A DNA stretch of 64,000 bases from Thermoanaerobaculia bacterium (GCA_022071945.1 JAJVIN010000024.1:101602-165601), one strand, 5' to 3'. Positions 45,784 through 54,384 are shown, counted from the first letter of the stretch. The notes: generated from the letters alone by a model not told the origin. Numbers and translations are program-made.

Positions 45784-46853
45784 TCGAACTCCTTGACGAG
45801 TCTGAGGAAGAGGTCGTTCTCTTCCGGTTTCCCGACGGTGACCCGCAGGTAGGGCAGGTCCGGGGTCCCCAGGTCCCGAACTCGGACTCCGTTCAAAAGG
45901 CAGTGCCGTCTCAGCCGTGCCGGGTCCACGCCAGGCATCGAAAAGAAGAGAAAGTTCGCCCCGGAGGGAGCCACCGAGGCTCCGAGACCACGAAGGGCCA
46001 CGGCGAACCGCTCCCGTTCGCGGGTCACGGCGGCCACGGACTCCTCCGAGAAAGTGGGATCGGAGAGGAGCTCAGCGGCAAAGCTCTCGGCCGCGATATC
46101 CACATTGAACGGAAGGACGGCCTTCCGGAGCTCGTCCACCAGGGGAGAGCGGGCGACGGCGTAGCCGATCCGGAATCCCGCCGCGGAGAACGCCTTCGAG
46201 AACGTCCGGAAGATCACGAGCCCCGGGACCGCGTCGAGAAGGGGCAGGAGGTCGAATTCGGGCCTCGCAAACTCGACATAGGCCTGATCGCAGAGGATCA
46301 CGGGGGACACCTCCGCCAGCCTCCTTGCGAACTCGCGCGAAACGGTGCCTCCCGTCGGGTTGTTCGGGGAACACAGCAGGGGGACGGCCGGCGCGTTCTT
46401 TTCGCAGAGCTTCAGAAACGCGTCCTCGTCGAGGGAGAAGTCCGGAGGGTTCAGGGGAAGGGTGGCGACGGTCATTCCCGCCAGGGCAGCGACCTGGAAA
46501 TAGAGAGAGAAGGCCGGCTTGGGAAGGACGAGGGTCGTGCCCGGCCGGGCGAGGATCGAAAGAGCGGCCGCGATGAGCTCCCCAGAGCCGTTGCCCGGCA
46601 CGATCTCTTCTGCCGGGCGTCCCGTCCGCCGAGCCAGGGCCGCTCGAAGCTCCATGGCCCCGAAGGCCGGGTAGTAGCCCCACCGGCGAGCCTTCAGCCG
46701 GGCGAGGATCCGGTCTTTCAGCTCGTCGGGAACGTCGAGAGGCGACTCGTTGAAGTCGAGCTTGGCCACGAGGGGTGCGTCGATCTCCGGAAGAAGCGAG
46801 TAGGCGGCGATGGCCCGCACCTCGTCGCGCACCATCGAGAGGGGGTCCTTCAC
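45780..46853 (-). CDS. hisC: Histidinol-phosphate aminotransferase
   Basis: PLP-dependent class I/II aminotransferase, 357 residues. N-terminal KLDFNESPLDVPDELK is typical of HisC, CSPNNPTGG and DQAYVEF bind PLP, and the catalytic Lys is in FRTFSKAFSAAGFRIGY. Starts (GTG 46853) 1 bp after the hisD stop. Specificity for histidinol-phosphate is supported mainly by the operon. Confidence 0.94.
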   Translation of the reverse strand: MKDPLSMVRDEVRAIAAYSLLPEIDAPLVAKLDFNESPLDVPDELKDRILARLKARRWGYYPAFGAMELRAALARRTGRPAEEIVPGNGSGELIAAALSILARPGTTLVLPKPAFSLYFQVAALAGMTVATLPLNPPDFSLDEDAFLKLCEKNAPAVPLLCSPNNPTGGTVSREFARRLAEVSPVILCDQAYVEFARPEFDLLPLLDAVPGLVIFRTFSKAFSAAGFRIGYAVARSPLVDELRKAVLPFNVDIAAESFAAELLSDPTFSEESVAAVTRERERFAVALRGLGASVAPSGANFLFFSMPGVDPARLRRHCLLNGVRVRDLGTPDLPYLRVTVGKPEENDLFLRLVKEFE

Positions 46854-46854
46854 C

Positions 46855-48150
46855 TCAGGACCTCCTCGGGAGCGAGGACCTCCTCCGGAGCGAGGCCTCG
46901 TGCCCGGCGAGCCCTTCGAAGCCGGCGAGGGTCGCTGCGGCGGGCGAGAGCTCCCTGGCCGCCTGGCGCGACAGCTTGACCGACCGGCCGAATCGGAAGT
47001 AGTCGCGCGTTGAAAGACCCGAGAAGCTGCGGGCGGCCCCGCCGGTCGGCAGGACGTGATTGGGTCCGGCGAGGTAGTCGCCGAAGGCCGTCGGTGTCGC
47101 GTTCCCCACGAAGACGGCGCCGGCCGTCCCCAGGAGGGTCCCTTCGAGCCGCTCCGCTCGCTTGCCCATCAGCTGAAGGTGCTCGGGAGCCAGCGTCCTC
47201 GCGCTCGCCACGAGCTCGTCGAGGGACGAAAAAACGAAGGCCGCTCCGTTTCTCGTCAGAGACGTGCGCGCCACCTCCGCGGTTTTGAGCAGCGGGAGCT
47301 GAATCTCGAGCTCGGCCCGCACGGCCCCGGCGAGCTTTTCGTCGAGCGTGAAGAGGATGCAGATCGCGTCCGGGTCGTGTTCCGCCTGGGCAAGGAGATC
47401 CGCGGCGACGTCCCCGGCTTTGGCCCCTTCGGTCGCGATGATGAGGACCTCCGATGGACCCGCGGGCAGGTCGACGGAGACCAGCCCCGACAGGAGATGC
47501 TTGGCCGCCGCGACCCAGCGGTTCCCGGGTCCGGCGATCTTCGTGCACTTCATGAGGCTCACGAGCCCCGCGATTCCGTGAGCCCCGCCCGCGAGAAGGA
47601 CCTCGCGGATCCCGAGCTCGCTGACGAGCCAGCGGAGTTCCGCGCTCTGTTCCCAGGCTCGCGGCGGGGTCGCGACGACGATCCGCTCGACCCCGGCCAC
47701 CTGGGCCGGAATCACCCCCATCAGGACGGACGAGGGGTAGAACGCCCGGCCGCCCGGCACGTAGACACCCGCGGCGGCGTGGGGCACCGGCTTCTCGAGG
47801 AACTCGGTCCCCATCTCGTCGTGGAGGGCAAACCCCTCGGGAATCTGCATCTCGTGGTAGTCGGTGATCCGCTGACGGGCGATCCGAATGGCCTCGACGA
47901 AGGCCTTCGCGGGCTTCGGGACTTTCTCCTTTCGAGGATCGACGACGAGCCCGCTCTTGGCGAGCTTGACGCCGTCCAGCCGCTCGACGTGGGCGAGGAG
48001 CTCTCTCGGCGGTTTCGGATCCTCGAGGACGGCCCGGACGATGGGGAGCGTCTCGAGGAGGGTCGGAAAGTCGATGCGCGTCCGGCTCTCTTCGAGGGCG
48101 GAGAGCGCGGCGCGTCCCTTCGCGGAGCTCGTGAGGTAGGTCTTCAACAC
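46855..48150 (-). CDS. hisD: Histidinol dehydrogenase
   Basis: Two-step oxidation of histidinol to histidine, zinc enzyme. About 431 residues. Signature regions: PGGRAFYPSSVLMGVIPAQVAGV, KIAGPGNRWVAAAKHLLSG, DLLAQAEHDP (zinc Gln/His), LAGPNHVLPTGG and the terminal GHEASLRRR with the last His ligand. GTG 48150 with AAGGAG upstream is used; it overlaps the HisZG stop by 7 bp. The final codons lie in a duplicated 18 bp repeat. Confidence 0.95.
   Translation of the reverse strand: MLKTYLTSSAKGRAALSALEESRTRIDFPTLLETLPIVRAVLEDPKPPRELLAHVERLDGVKLAKSGLVVDPRKEKVPKPAKAFVEAIRIARQRITDYHEMQIPEGFALHDEMGTEFLEKPVPHAAAGVYVPGGRAFYPSSVLMGVIPAQVAGVERIVVATPPRAWEQSAELRWLVSELGIREVLLAGGAHGIAGLVSLMKCTKIAGPGNRWVAAAKHLLSGLVSVDLPAGPSEVLIIATEGAKAGDVAADLLAQAEHDPDAICILFTLDEKLAGAVRAELEIQLPLLKTAEVARTSLTRNGAAFVFSSLDELVASARTLAPEHLQLMGKRAERLEGTLLGTAGAVFVGNATPTAFGDYLAGPNHVLPTGGAARSFSGLSTRDYFRFGRSVKLSRQAARELSPAAATLAGFEGLAGHEASLRRRSSLPRRS
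46857..46892. repeat. Tandem 18 bp duplication at the hisD 3' end
   Basis: Two adjacent 18 bp copies (46857-46874 and 46875-46892), differing at one base, end at the hisD stop codon, so the extreme C-terminus is duplicated. Confidence 0.85.
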
Positions 48151-49769
48151 GGGGCAGCTCCTTTCCGGCAAAGCCGGGTCACGAGTGAGGTGACGGCCTC
48201 GCGGTGCGCGGTCAGGGCACTGCGCCCCGCGATGAGAACAGCTTCGCTCGTCAGGATCGTCTCGATTTCGGCGAGTCCGTTCGCCTTCATCGTCGAGCCC
48301 GTCTCGATGAGGTCCACGACGACGTCGGTGAGGTGGAGGGCCGCGGCGAGCTCCACCGACCCGGCGAGCGGCACGATCTCGTGACTGATCCGGCGTTCGT
48401 CGAAAAACGCGCGGGCCAGCCTCTGGTACTTCGTCCCGACGACCACCGGATGCCCGTTGGGGTGGAACTCCTCCCCCGCTCTGCCGATGAGAGAAAGGCG
48501 GCACGTTCCGAACCCGAGATCGACCGGGGACAGCACCGGCTCTCCCGACTCGGCCACACGGTCGCTGCCCACGATGCCCAGGGCCGCGGAACCGTGCGCG
48601 ACGTAGGTCGGGACGTCGTCGTCCTTCAGAAGAAGCAGCTCGAACTCTCCAGAGAGATCGGGCACGACCAACCGGCGGCCGTCGGGCTCGGGAAAAGCGA
48701 CGCCCGCCGCCCCCAGAATCGCCAGTGTCTTCTTCAGGAGCCGCCCCTTCCCGACCGCGATCCGGACGCGGGCCCCCGTCGCGGGGGTCTCGTCGACGAG
48801 GACCTCGGAAGCGAGAGCCAGGGCCTCGATGCTGACCGAGAACCCGACGGCGGGAAGATCCCGGCCGAACTCCGCCAGGAGGTTGTCGTACCGCCCGCCC
48901 AGGGCGAGGGGCGCGGAGACGCCTCGCGCGTCGAGGCCGAAGGTGAGACCCGTGTAGTACGGCGACGTCGGGGTCCCCGCGAGATCGACCACGGTCGTGA
49001 TTCCCGGCAGGATCGACTCGGCGACCGCCCTGGCGGCGCGGAGCTCGTCGACGGCCGAGGCGAGAGCCGAGTCCGCGAGGAGAGAAGAGGTCAGGTCGAA
49101 TCCGGAGAGGAGGGAAACCGCGGCTTCCTCCGCTGGTCCGGAGCGGGCACCGAGATCTCGCAGGGCCCGCTCGACGACCGCCACGCGCCGTCCCCGGGCC
49201 GCGCTCATCACCTCGCAAAGCCGGGCCGGACTCGAATCGAGGCCAGGCGCGGCCAGAGAGAGGACGCGCTCGAGAAGGCCCGCGAATCCCAGCGTCAACG
49301 TCAGGCGCTCACCCCCGAGAAAGGCGACACACGACAGGAGGAGTTCCAGCATCCTCTGGTCGGCGGCGACGCCGCCCTCGCCGTAGTGCTCCGCGCCCGC
49401 CTGAGAGAACTCGCGAAGACGGCCCAGCCCGCTCGCTTCGTCTCTCACGATGTCTCCGCGGTAGAAGAACTCGGCCGGGAGCAGGCTGTCCGGGAGTCGC
49501 GGTGCCAGGACCCGGGCGGCCATCGGCGTGAAATCGGACCGGAGAGCGAGGAGATCCCCTTGCCGGTCGACGAATCGATAGCTCTCGTACCCGGCGTGGG
49601 CCTGGACGGCGGCGTAAGGGTCGGCGAAGTCGAGAACGGGCAGGATGACCTCTTTCAGACCCGCGGAACGCAGGACCGCGACCGTCCGCTCCTCGGCTCT
49701 CCTCCGCCGCTCCGCTGATTCGAAGAGAAACGCCTGGACGCCGCGCGGAAGGTTCGTCTGCGTCTTCAT
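48144..49769 (-). CDS. hisZ-hisG: HisZ-HisG fusion: ATP phosphoribosyltransferase with its regulatory subunit
   Basis: 541 residues. The N-terminal ~330 residues are the histidyl-tRNA-synthetase-like HisZ: LPVLDFADPYAAV, LRSDFTPMAARVLA, AEFFYRGDIVRDEASG, REFSQAGAEHYG and LGGRYDNLLAEFG. From about residue 333 (RVRIAVGKGRLLKKTLAIL) follows a short-form HisG of about 209 residues: GIVGSDRVAE, FGTCRLSLIG, GTKYQRLARAFF, VVDLIETGSTMKANGL. In other bacteria the short HisG needs HisZ as a separate subunit; here they are one chain, first enzyme of histidine synthesis and the feedback point. ATG overlaps the aroDE stop. Confidence 0.93.
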   Translation of the reverse strand: MKTQTNLPRGVQAFLFESAERRRRAEERTVAVLRSAGLKEVILPVLDFADPYAAVQAHAGYESYRFVDRQGDLLALRSDFTPMAARVLAPRLPDSLLPAEFFYRGDIVRDEASGLGRLREFSQAGAEHYGEGGVAADQRMLELLLSCVAFLGGERLTLTLGFAGLLERVLSLAAPGLDSSPARLCEVMSAARGRRVAVVERALRDLGARSGPAEEAAVSLLSGFDLTSSLLADSALASAVDELRAARAVAESILPGITTVVDLAGTPTSPYYTGLTFGLDARGVSAPLALGGRYDNLLAEFGRDLPAVGFSVSIEALALASEVLVDETPATGARVRIAVGKGRLLKKTLAILGAAGVAFPEPDGRRLVVPDLSGEFELLLLKDDDVPTYVAHGSAALGIVGSDRVAESGEPVLSPVDLGFGTCRLSLIGRAGEEFHPNGHPVVVGTKYQRLARAFFDERRISHEIVPLAGSVELAAALHLTDVVVDLIETGSTMKANGLAEIETILTSEAVLIAGRSALTAHREAVTSLVTRLCRKGAAPC

Positions 49770-51256
49770 GGGAGGGCCTCGAAAAGGGAGCGCTGCCGGG
49801 CCGGGAGAGCGTCGAGCATCTCGCGCGAGGTGACGGGCAGGCCCGTGAACTTCCTCGATTGCAGGACGGCCTGCTCCAGAAGAAAGCGGAGCCCGGGGAT
49901 GACGGAGGCGCCCCGCTCCCGCGCGAGGCGCGTGAGGCGGGTTCCCGCCGGATGGTAGGGCGAATCGAAGACGAGGACCCCGGGTGAAAGGAGCGACTCC
50001 GGGCAGGGGAGCGGGTCGGACTCCTTCAGGCCGAGGGGCGTCGCGTTCACGATGACGTCGTAGCGGATCCCGCCCATGCCCGCGCCGGTGATCACGCAGA
50101 TGCCCATCTCGGCCGCCCAGGCCTCCGCCTTCTCGGGACTTCTCGTGAAGAGGTGAACCTGATACCCGAGCGCTCCGAGCGCTGAGGCGGCGATCTCGGC
50201 CGTCCCGCCACCCCCCAAGATGAGGGCGACCCCATCCGAGGCGGCCCTCGGGATCAGCTGGAGCATGGCCTCCCGGTCGGTGTTCGCCGAGACGAACCCC
50301 TCATCCACGCGCAGGAGCGTGTTGGCGGGACCCTCGGTGTGGTAGACGGCGACCGAGCGAACGTCTCTCTTGAACGGAATCGTCACGGAGGCTCCGAGGA
50401 GGGGGAGCCCAAGGGAATCCAGCCGGCCGAGCAGGGGTTCGAACTCCGAAACGAGCGACTTCATCGCGACCGGAACGTACAGGAGCGGCCGATCCGCTTT
50501 CGCGAAGATCCCGTTGTGAAGGGCCGGGGAGAACGAGTGAGACACCATGCCGCCGAAGAGGGCGCAGAGCCCCTCGATCCGGCGGTTTGTCCCCACCCCG
50601 AAGGTCTCCGCGAGGTCGAGGGCGGCGATCTGCCCGGGAGCGGTGCCCTTCCCGGGAAGGAGGGCCCCATAGGCGAGCCGGCCGCCGAGGTAGGGCGACA
50701 GCGCCCGGGTGAGGAGGCCGGCTTCTCCCATGCCGAAGACCGTGACGCTTCGGTCCGCGAACCGAAGCTGGAGGTCGAGGAGGTCACACGCGGCTCCGGA
50801 ATCAGCCGGCGTGGCGACGAGCTTGGCGACCCGGGCGCCCTTTTCGAGCATGGCCGAGAGGAGGGATTCCGGGTTTGCGGGCATTCCCGAGGGGTCGTGC
50901 GCGGAGAGGACCACCTTCTCCTTCGGGGCCGCCCCGGGCCAGGAGGACAGGCGATGGAACTCGACGTCGATGAGGTCGAAGCCGGCGGAGAGAGCCGCGG
51001 TCAGGAGTCCCTTCAACTCCTCGTCAGAGCCCGAGAAGCCCCCGCCCTCGGCCTCCGAGCGGACCGTTGCGAGGAGGGGCGTGCCGGGGAAGGCCGCCCG
51101 GATCGCCGGAAGGTCCGGCGCTTGGAGGAACCGGTCGAGCCTGATCTCGACCCAGGACCCGGCGGGCCGGGGAAGGGCCGCGAGGGCCGCGACATCCCGC
51201 ATCGACTCCGGCGAAACCGAGGCGACCAGGACGCATTGAGAAGAACTCCGGATCAA
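49766..51256 (-). CDS. aroDE: AroD-AroE fusion: 3-dehydroquinate dehydratase/shikimate dehydrogenase
   Basis: About 496 residues. The type I dehydroquinase half (about 1-215) has the active-site Glu in VEIRLD, His in VVLSAHDPSG and Schiff-base Lys in RVAKLVATP. The shikimate dehydrogenase half (about 225-496) has SHSFSPALHNGIF, VTIPFKRDV, ANTDREA and the NADP loop ILGGGGTAEIA. It makes shikimate for chorismate, the precursor used by trpE. It is the first gene of the histidine/tryptophan run. The start is uncertain: TTG 51256 gives the best N-terminus; a GTG at 51340 would add residues that overlap leader hairpins and look unconserved. Confidence 0.9.
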   Translation of the reverse strand: MIRSSSQCVLVASVSPESMRDVAALAALPRPAGSWVEIRLDRFLQAPDLPAIRAAFPGTPLLATVRSEAEGGGFSGSDEELKGLLTAALSAGFDLIDVEFHRLSSWPGAAPKEKVVLSAHDPSGMPANPESLLSAMLEKGARVAKLVATPADSGAACDLLDLQLRFADRSVTVFGMGEAGLLTRALSPYLGGRLAYGALLPGKGTAPGQIAALDLAETFGVGTNRRIEGLCALFGGMVSHSFSPALHNGIFAKADRPLLYVPVAMKSLVSEFEPLLGRLDSLGLPLLGASVTIPFKRDVRSVAVYHTEGPANTLLRVDEGFVSANTDREAMLQLIPRAASDGVALILGGGGTAEIAASALGALGYQVHLFTRSPEKAEAWAAEMGICVITGAGMGGIRYDVIVNATPLGLKESDPLPCPESLLSPGVLVFDSPYHPAGTRLTRLARERGASVIPGLRFLLEQAVLQSRKFTGLPVTSREMLDALPARQRSLFEALP

Positions 51257-51296
51257 ATCGAAAACCCCCTCGGTCCGAGGGGGTCGAGATTCGATT
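51256..51296 (-). promoter_or_regulatory. GC-rich leader hairpin at the aroDE start
   Basis: A perfect 9 bp inverted repeat with a one-base loop (CCCCCTCGG 51265-51273 / CCGAGGGGG 51275-51283) is followed on the minus strand by TTTTCGATTT, a terminator-like U-rich stretch. AATCGAA/TTCGATT (51256-51262 / 51290-51296) can extend the stem and would bury the start codon. Confidence 0.6.
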
Positions 51297-51340
51297 CTGG
51301 CTGTCTCGCGCCCTCCGGACCTTTCAGTCCAGCAGAGCAC

Positions 51341-51377
51341 GCACTGGCTCCGCCGGAGCTATCCGTGATGCCAGTGC
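51341..51377 (-). promoter_or_regulatory. Upstream leader hairpin of the aro-his-trp transcript
   Basis: Perfect 8 bp arms GCACTGGC (51341-51348) and GCCAGTGC (51370-51377), with a small inner GC-rich stem-loop (GCTCC/GGAGC). Located between the promoter and the second hairpin, so it could form an antiterminator-type alternative. No T-box motif or histidine-rich leader peptide was found. Confidence 0.5.
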
Positions 51378-51411
51378 CAGTGCCAAGAGGTCAAGAACAT
51401 GAGACGCGCGA

Positions 51412-51440
51412 AGTAAAGCGTCCCTTTCCCGTTCTGTCAA
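51412..51440 (-). promoter_or_regulatory. Promoter of the aroDE-his-trp transcription unit
   Basis: On the minus strand, a consensus TTGACA (-35, 51435-51440, overlapping the cysS stop) and TTTACT (-10, 51412-51417) are spaced by exactly 17 bp. Transcription would start near 51405, leaving a leader of about 150 bases. Confidence 0.65.
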
Positions 51441-52852
51441 GACTTCCGTCGCCACCTCACGCCCGCCGGGGTGTCCTCCAGGGTGATTCCGAGCGCCGCC
51501 AGCTCGTCCCGGATGGCGTCCGCCGCGGCGAAGTCGCGCCTTTTGCGGGCGGCCTGGCGGAGATCGATCTTGGCCTGGATCTCGGAGTCGAGGAGTCCTG
51601 CTTCCGCTTTCGGCAGGACGCCCAGTACGGAATCCGCGCCGCGAAGGGCCCTCTGGAAGGCCGCGGCTCCGGCCGGGGAGAGCTGACCCGACTCGAGATC
51701 GGCGTTGGCCTCCCTGACGAAGGAGAAGAGGGCGCCAAGAGCGGCCGCGGTGTTGAGGTCATCCTCGAGACCCTCGCGGAACTCGTTCTGAAACGATGAG
51801 ATCTTCGCCTCGACGCCATCCTCGATCGCGGAGGCACCGGTGCTCCGGGCTCTTTCGCCGAGCCTGAGGTCGAGCGATTCCAGGCGGGCCACGGCCGAGG
51901 CCGCGGCCGCGAGGGATTCGAAGGTGAAGTTGAGCTTCTGCCGGTAGGGAACCGAGAGGAAGAGGTAGCGGATGGCGCGGGGAGAGTGTCCCCGGGACAG
52001 GAGGTCGGGGACCGTGAAGAAGTTACCCTTGGACTTCGCCATCTTCTCGCCGTCGACGATCAGGTGCTCGGCGTGGAGCCAGTACCTCACGAACTCCTTG
52101 CCTGTCGCCCCCTCGCTCTGGGCGATCTCGTTTTCGTGGTGCGGAAAGATGTTGTCGACCGCGCCCGTGTGGATGTCGAGCGTCTCGCCGAGGTACTTCA
52201 TCGACATGGCCGAGCATTCGAGGTGCCAACCGGGCCGGCCCTTGCCGAGCTCGGTCGTCCAGGTGGCCGATTCGGGCTCGCCTTCCTTCCATCCCTTCCA
52301 GACGGCGAAGTCGCGCACGTCTTCCTTCTCGTACTCGTCGTCGGCCACGCGGGCGCCCCTCTGCATCGAGGAGAGGTCGACCCGGGCCAGCTTCCCGTAG
52401 GAGGGGAAGGACGCGATCCGAAACCAGATGGAGCCGTCGCTCTCGTAGGTGTGGCCCCGCTCTGTGAGCTTCTTGACGATCTCGACCATCTCGGGGATGT
52501 GATCTGTGGCGCGCGGGTAGTGAGCGGCCGGGCTGACGTTGAGGGTCGCGAGGTCCTCGAAGAAGGTCTCGACGTGCCGGGCGGTGAACTCCTTGAGGGT
52601 GATGCCTTCCTGGATGGCGCCGCGGATGGTCTTGTCGTCTATGTCGGTCAGGTTCATCACCTGGACAGTCTCGAACCCCAGGTACCGGAGAGCCCGGCAG
52701 AGGACGTCCTCCCAGACGAAGGTCCTCAGGTTGCCGATGTGGACCCGGTTGTAGACCGTCGGACCGCACGTGTAGAGGTGGACTTTTCCGGCAGTCAGCG
52801 GTGTGAAGGGAACGAGCGATCGGGTGAGTGTGTTATGGAATTTCAGTGCCAC
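51437..52852 (-). CDS. cysS: Cysteinyl-tRNA synthetase
   Basis: Class I synthetase, about 471 residues. The HIGH-type motif is HIGNLRTFVWED following YTCGPTVYNRVHIGN; zinc/cysteine-binding residues include the first Cys in YTCGPT and those in GWHLECSAMS and HHENE; the KMSKS-type motif is KMAKSKGN. The C-terminal helical domain follows. GTG 52852 has a GAGAGG box 9 bp upstream; the longer upstream frame is not conserved. Divergent from the response regulator gene. Confidence 0.96.
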   Translation of the reverse strand: MALKFHNTLTRSLVPFTPLTAGKVHLYTCGPTVYNRVHIGNLRTFVWEDVLCRALRYLGFETVQVMNLTDIDDKTIRGAIQEGITLKEFTARHVETFFEDLATLNVSPAAHYPRATDHIPEMVEIVKKLTERGHTYESDGSIWFRIASFPSYGKLARVDLSSMQRGARVADDEYEKEDVRDFAVWKGWKEGEPESATWTTELGKGRPGWHLECSAMSMKYLGETLDIHTGAVDNIFPHHENEIAQSEGATGKEFVRYWLHAEHLIVDGEKMAKSKGNFFTVPDLLSRGHSPRAIRYLFLSVPYRQKLNFTFESLAAAASAVARLESLDLRLGERARSTGASAIEDGVEAKISSFQNEFREGLEDDLNTAAALGALFSFVREANADLESGQLSPAGAAAFQRALRGADSVLGVLPKAEAGLLDSEIQAKIDLRQAARKRRDFAAADAIRDELAALGITLEDTPAGVRWRRKS

Positions 52853-52896
52853 GGGATTTGGCCTCTCAGAAGAACACAGGATGTGGGCAGAGTCTC

Positions 52897-52925
52897 TTGA
52901 CGAGGTCAACAGGAAGTGGGATAAG
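52897..52925 (+). promoter_or_regulatory. Promoter and palindrome upstream of the response regulator gene
   Basis: TTGACG (52897-52902) and GATAAG (52920-52925) are spaced by 17 bp; transcription would begin close to ATG 52936, with no ribosome binding site visible. The -35 box lies in a perfect palindrome TTGAC-GAG-GTCAA (52897-52909), a possible operator shared with the divergent cysS gene. Confidence 0.5.
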
Positions 52926-52935
52926 GCCTTCGAAC

Positions 52936-53847
52936 ATGTTCCTGCGCAAGCCCGCCCCTCCTCTCATCCTCCTCGTCGACGACGAACCCTACCAGGTTGA
53001 GACGGCCTCGTACATTGCTTTCGAGCTGGGGTGTGACTTCGACAGCGCGACTTCGGGCACGGAAGCTCTGCAGAAGGTGGCCGAGCGGCCTCCCGATCTG
53101 ATCTTGCTCGACGTGAGGATGCCGGACCTTCTGGGCTACGAGGTCTGCCGCCGGATCAAGACCGATCCCGCCACGAGCGGCATCCAGGTCATCTTCGTGA
53201 CGGCCAGAAACGAGGAAGAGGACCTGCTTCAGGGGTTCGACGCCCTCGCGAATGACTACATCACCAAGCCCTTCTCCGCCAGGGAATTCAAGGCGCGGGC
53301 AAAGAACGCGCTTCGGACCAAGGAGCTCCTCGACACGCTCCTGGCCCGGACGAGGTTTCTCGAGCTCCAGCAAGAGGTCAGCGAGCGCTTCGACGAGCTC
53401 CTGATCACCGAAGGGGCCGACATCGACGCCATCACGACCTCGGTGCTCGACAAGATCGCGGCGTTCTTTGGCGTGTCGGGAGCCTCGTTGCAGAACCGCG
53501 CCCCGGGAGAGCTGGAAGTCCGTTCGCATTTCTCGACCACGTGGCCTTCCGGAAACCCCCCGCCCTACCTGTCGGCCCTCGCCCTGGTGGAGGATCCCCG
53601 AGTCGACCGGGCTCCGAGGATTCCGGGCGCCCTGCGGGAGTCCGGCTCGGAGTGGGTCATCACCGCCGCGCCGCTCTGGATCGGCGAGGACTTGACCGGG
53701 ACCCTGCGTCTGCACCGCGAAGGGACCTACTCCCCGTCACAACACTCGGTGGAGCTCGAGCATCTCGTGGCGCTGGCGGGGCACCTGGCCCGCGCGGTTC
53801 ACCGGGCCGAGACGATCGAGAGACTCAAGCGGCAGCTCTCGGCCTGA
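52936..53847 (+). CDS. Response regulator with C-terminal GAF-like domain
   Basis: About 303 residues. The receiver domain (about 10-125) has the acidic pair in LLVDDEPY, phosphorylation Asp in LILLDVRMPD, Thr in FVTARNEEE and Lys in ITKPFSAREF. A helical linker (KELLDTLLARTRFLELQQEVSERFDELL) leads to a GAF-like domain (about 165-300). There is no DNA-binding or catalytic output domain, so output is probably by protein contact. ATG 52936 is used. No kinase gene adjoins it. Confidence 0.9.
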   Translation: MFLRKPAPPLILLVDDEPYQVETASYIAFELGCDFDSATSGTEALQKVAERPPDLILLDVRMPDLLGYEVCRRIKTDPATSGIQVIFVTARNEEEDLLQGFDALANDYITKPFSAREFKARAKNALRTKELLDTLLARTRFLELQQEVSERFDELLITEGADIDAITTSVLDKIAAFFGVSGASLQNRAPGELEVRSHFSTTWPSGNPPPYLSALALVEDPRVDRAPRIPGALRESGSEWVITAAPLWIGEDLTGTLRLHREGTYSPSQHSVELEHLVALAGHLARAVHRAETIERLKRQLSA

Positions 53848-53868
53848 GAGAACCCGGTCCGGGCTCCC

Positions 53869-54384
53869 CTACCAGGCTCCCTTCTTCTGCCGTTTCAGGA
53901 CTCGCCTGAGGACGAAGCTCCGCTTCAGGCTGGAGAGTCTGTCGACGAAGAGCTTGGACGAAAGGTGATCGATCTCGTGGCAGAAGGCCCGGGCGAGGAG
54001 GTCCCGTCCGGCGTACTCCTTGCGGGCTCCTGAGAGGTCGAAGGCCTCGATGGCGACGATTTCGGGACGTTCGACGATCTCGACGATGTCGGGGAAGGAG
54101 AGGCAGCCTTCCTCGTCGCGAATCTGGCCCTCGGTTTCGAGGATGCGGGGATTGATCAGGACGAGGCGGGAATCGGGGTTCTTGCCGATGCTCAGATCGA
54201 CGACCGCGACCCTGAGGTTCACTCCGATCTGCGGGGCGGCGAGCCCGTATCCGGGCGCCTTCCAGCACGTCTCGAAGAGATCCCCGACGAGCCTCTTCAG
54301 CTCGGGGTCGTCGAAGTCCTCGACGGTCTGGTTCGGAGCGACGAGGCGGTCATCGCCGTACTTGACGATGTTCCGGATCGCCAT
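53869..54384 (-). CDS. def: Peptide deformylase
   Basis: Removes the formyl group from nascent proteins. 171 residues. Motif 1 GYGLAAPQIG (about 46-55), motif 2 EEGCLSFP (about 90-97), and motif 3 FCHEIDHLSS (about 134-143; QHExDH in most homologues, here C replaces Q). The metal ligands Cys and two His are intact. Starts directly after the stop of the cyclic-nucleotide-binding gene. Confidence 0.96.
   Translation of the reverse strand: MAIRNIVKYGDDRLVAPNQTVEDFDDPELKRLVGDLFETCWKAPGYGLAAPQIGVNLRVAVVDLSIGKNPDSRLVLINPRILETEGQIRDEEGCLSFPDIVEIVERPEIVAIEAFDLSGARKEYAGRDLLARAFCHEIDHLSSKLFVDRLSSLKRSFVLRRVLKRQKKGAW

Noticed and set aside
51257..51405. T-box riboswitch in the aroDE leader
   Set aside because: No GGTGG/ACC T-box core or specifier loop pattern could be found; only two generic hairpins are supported.
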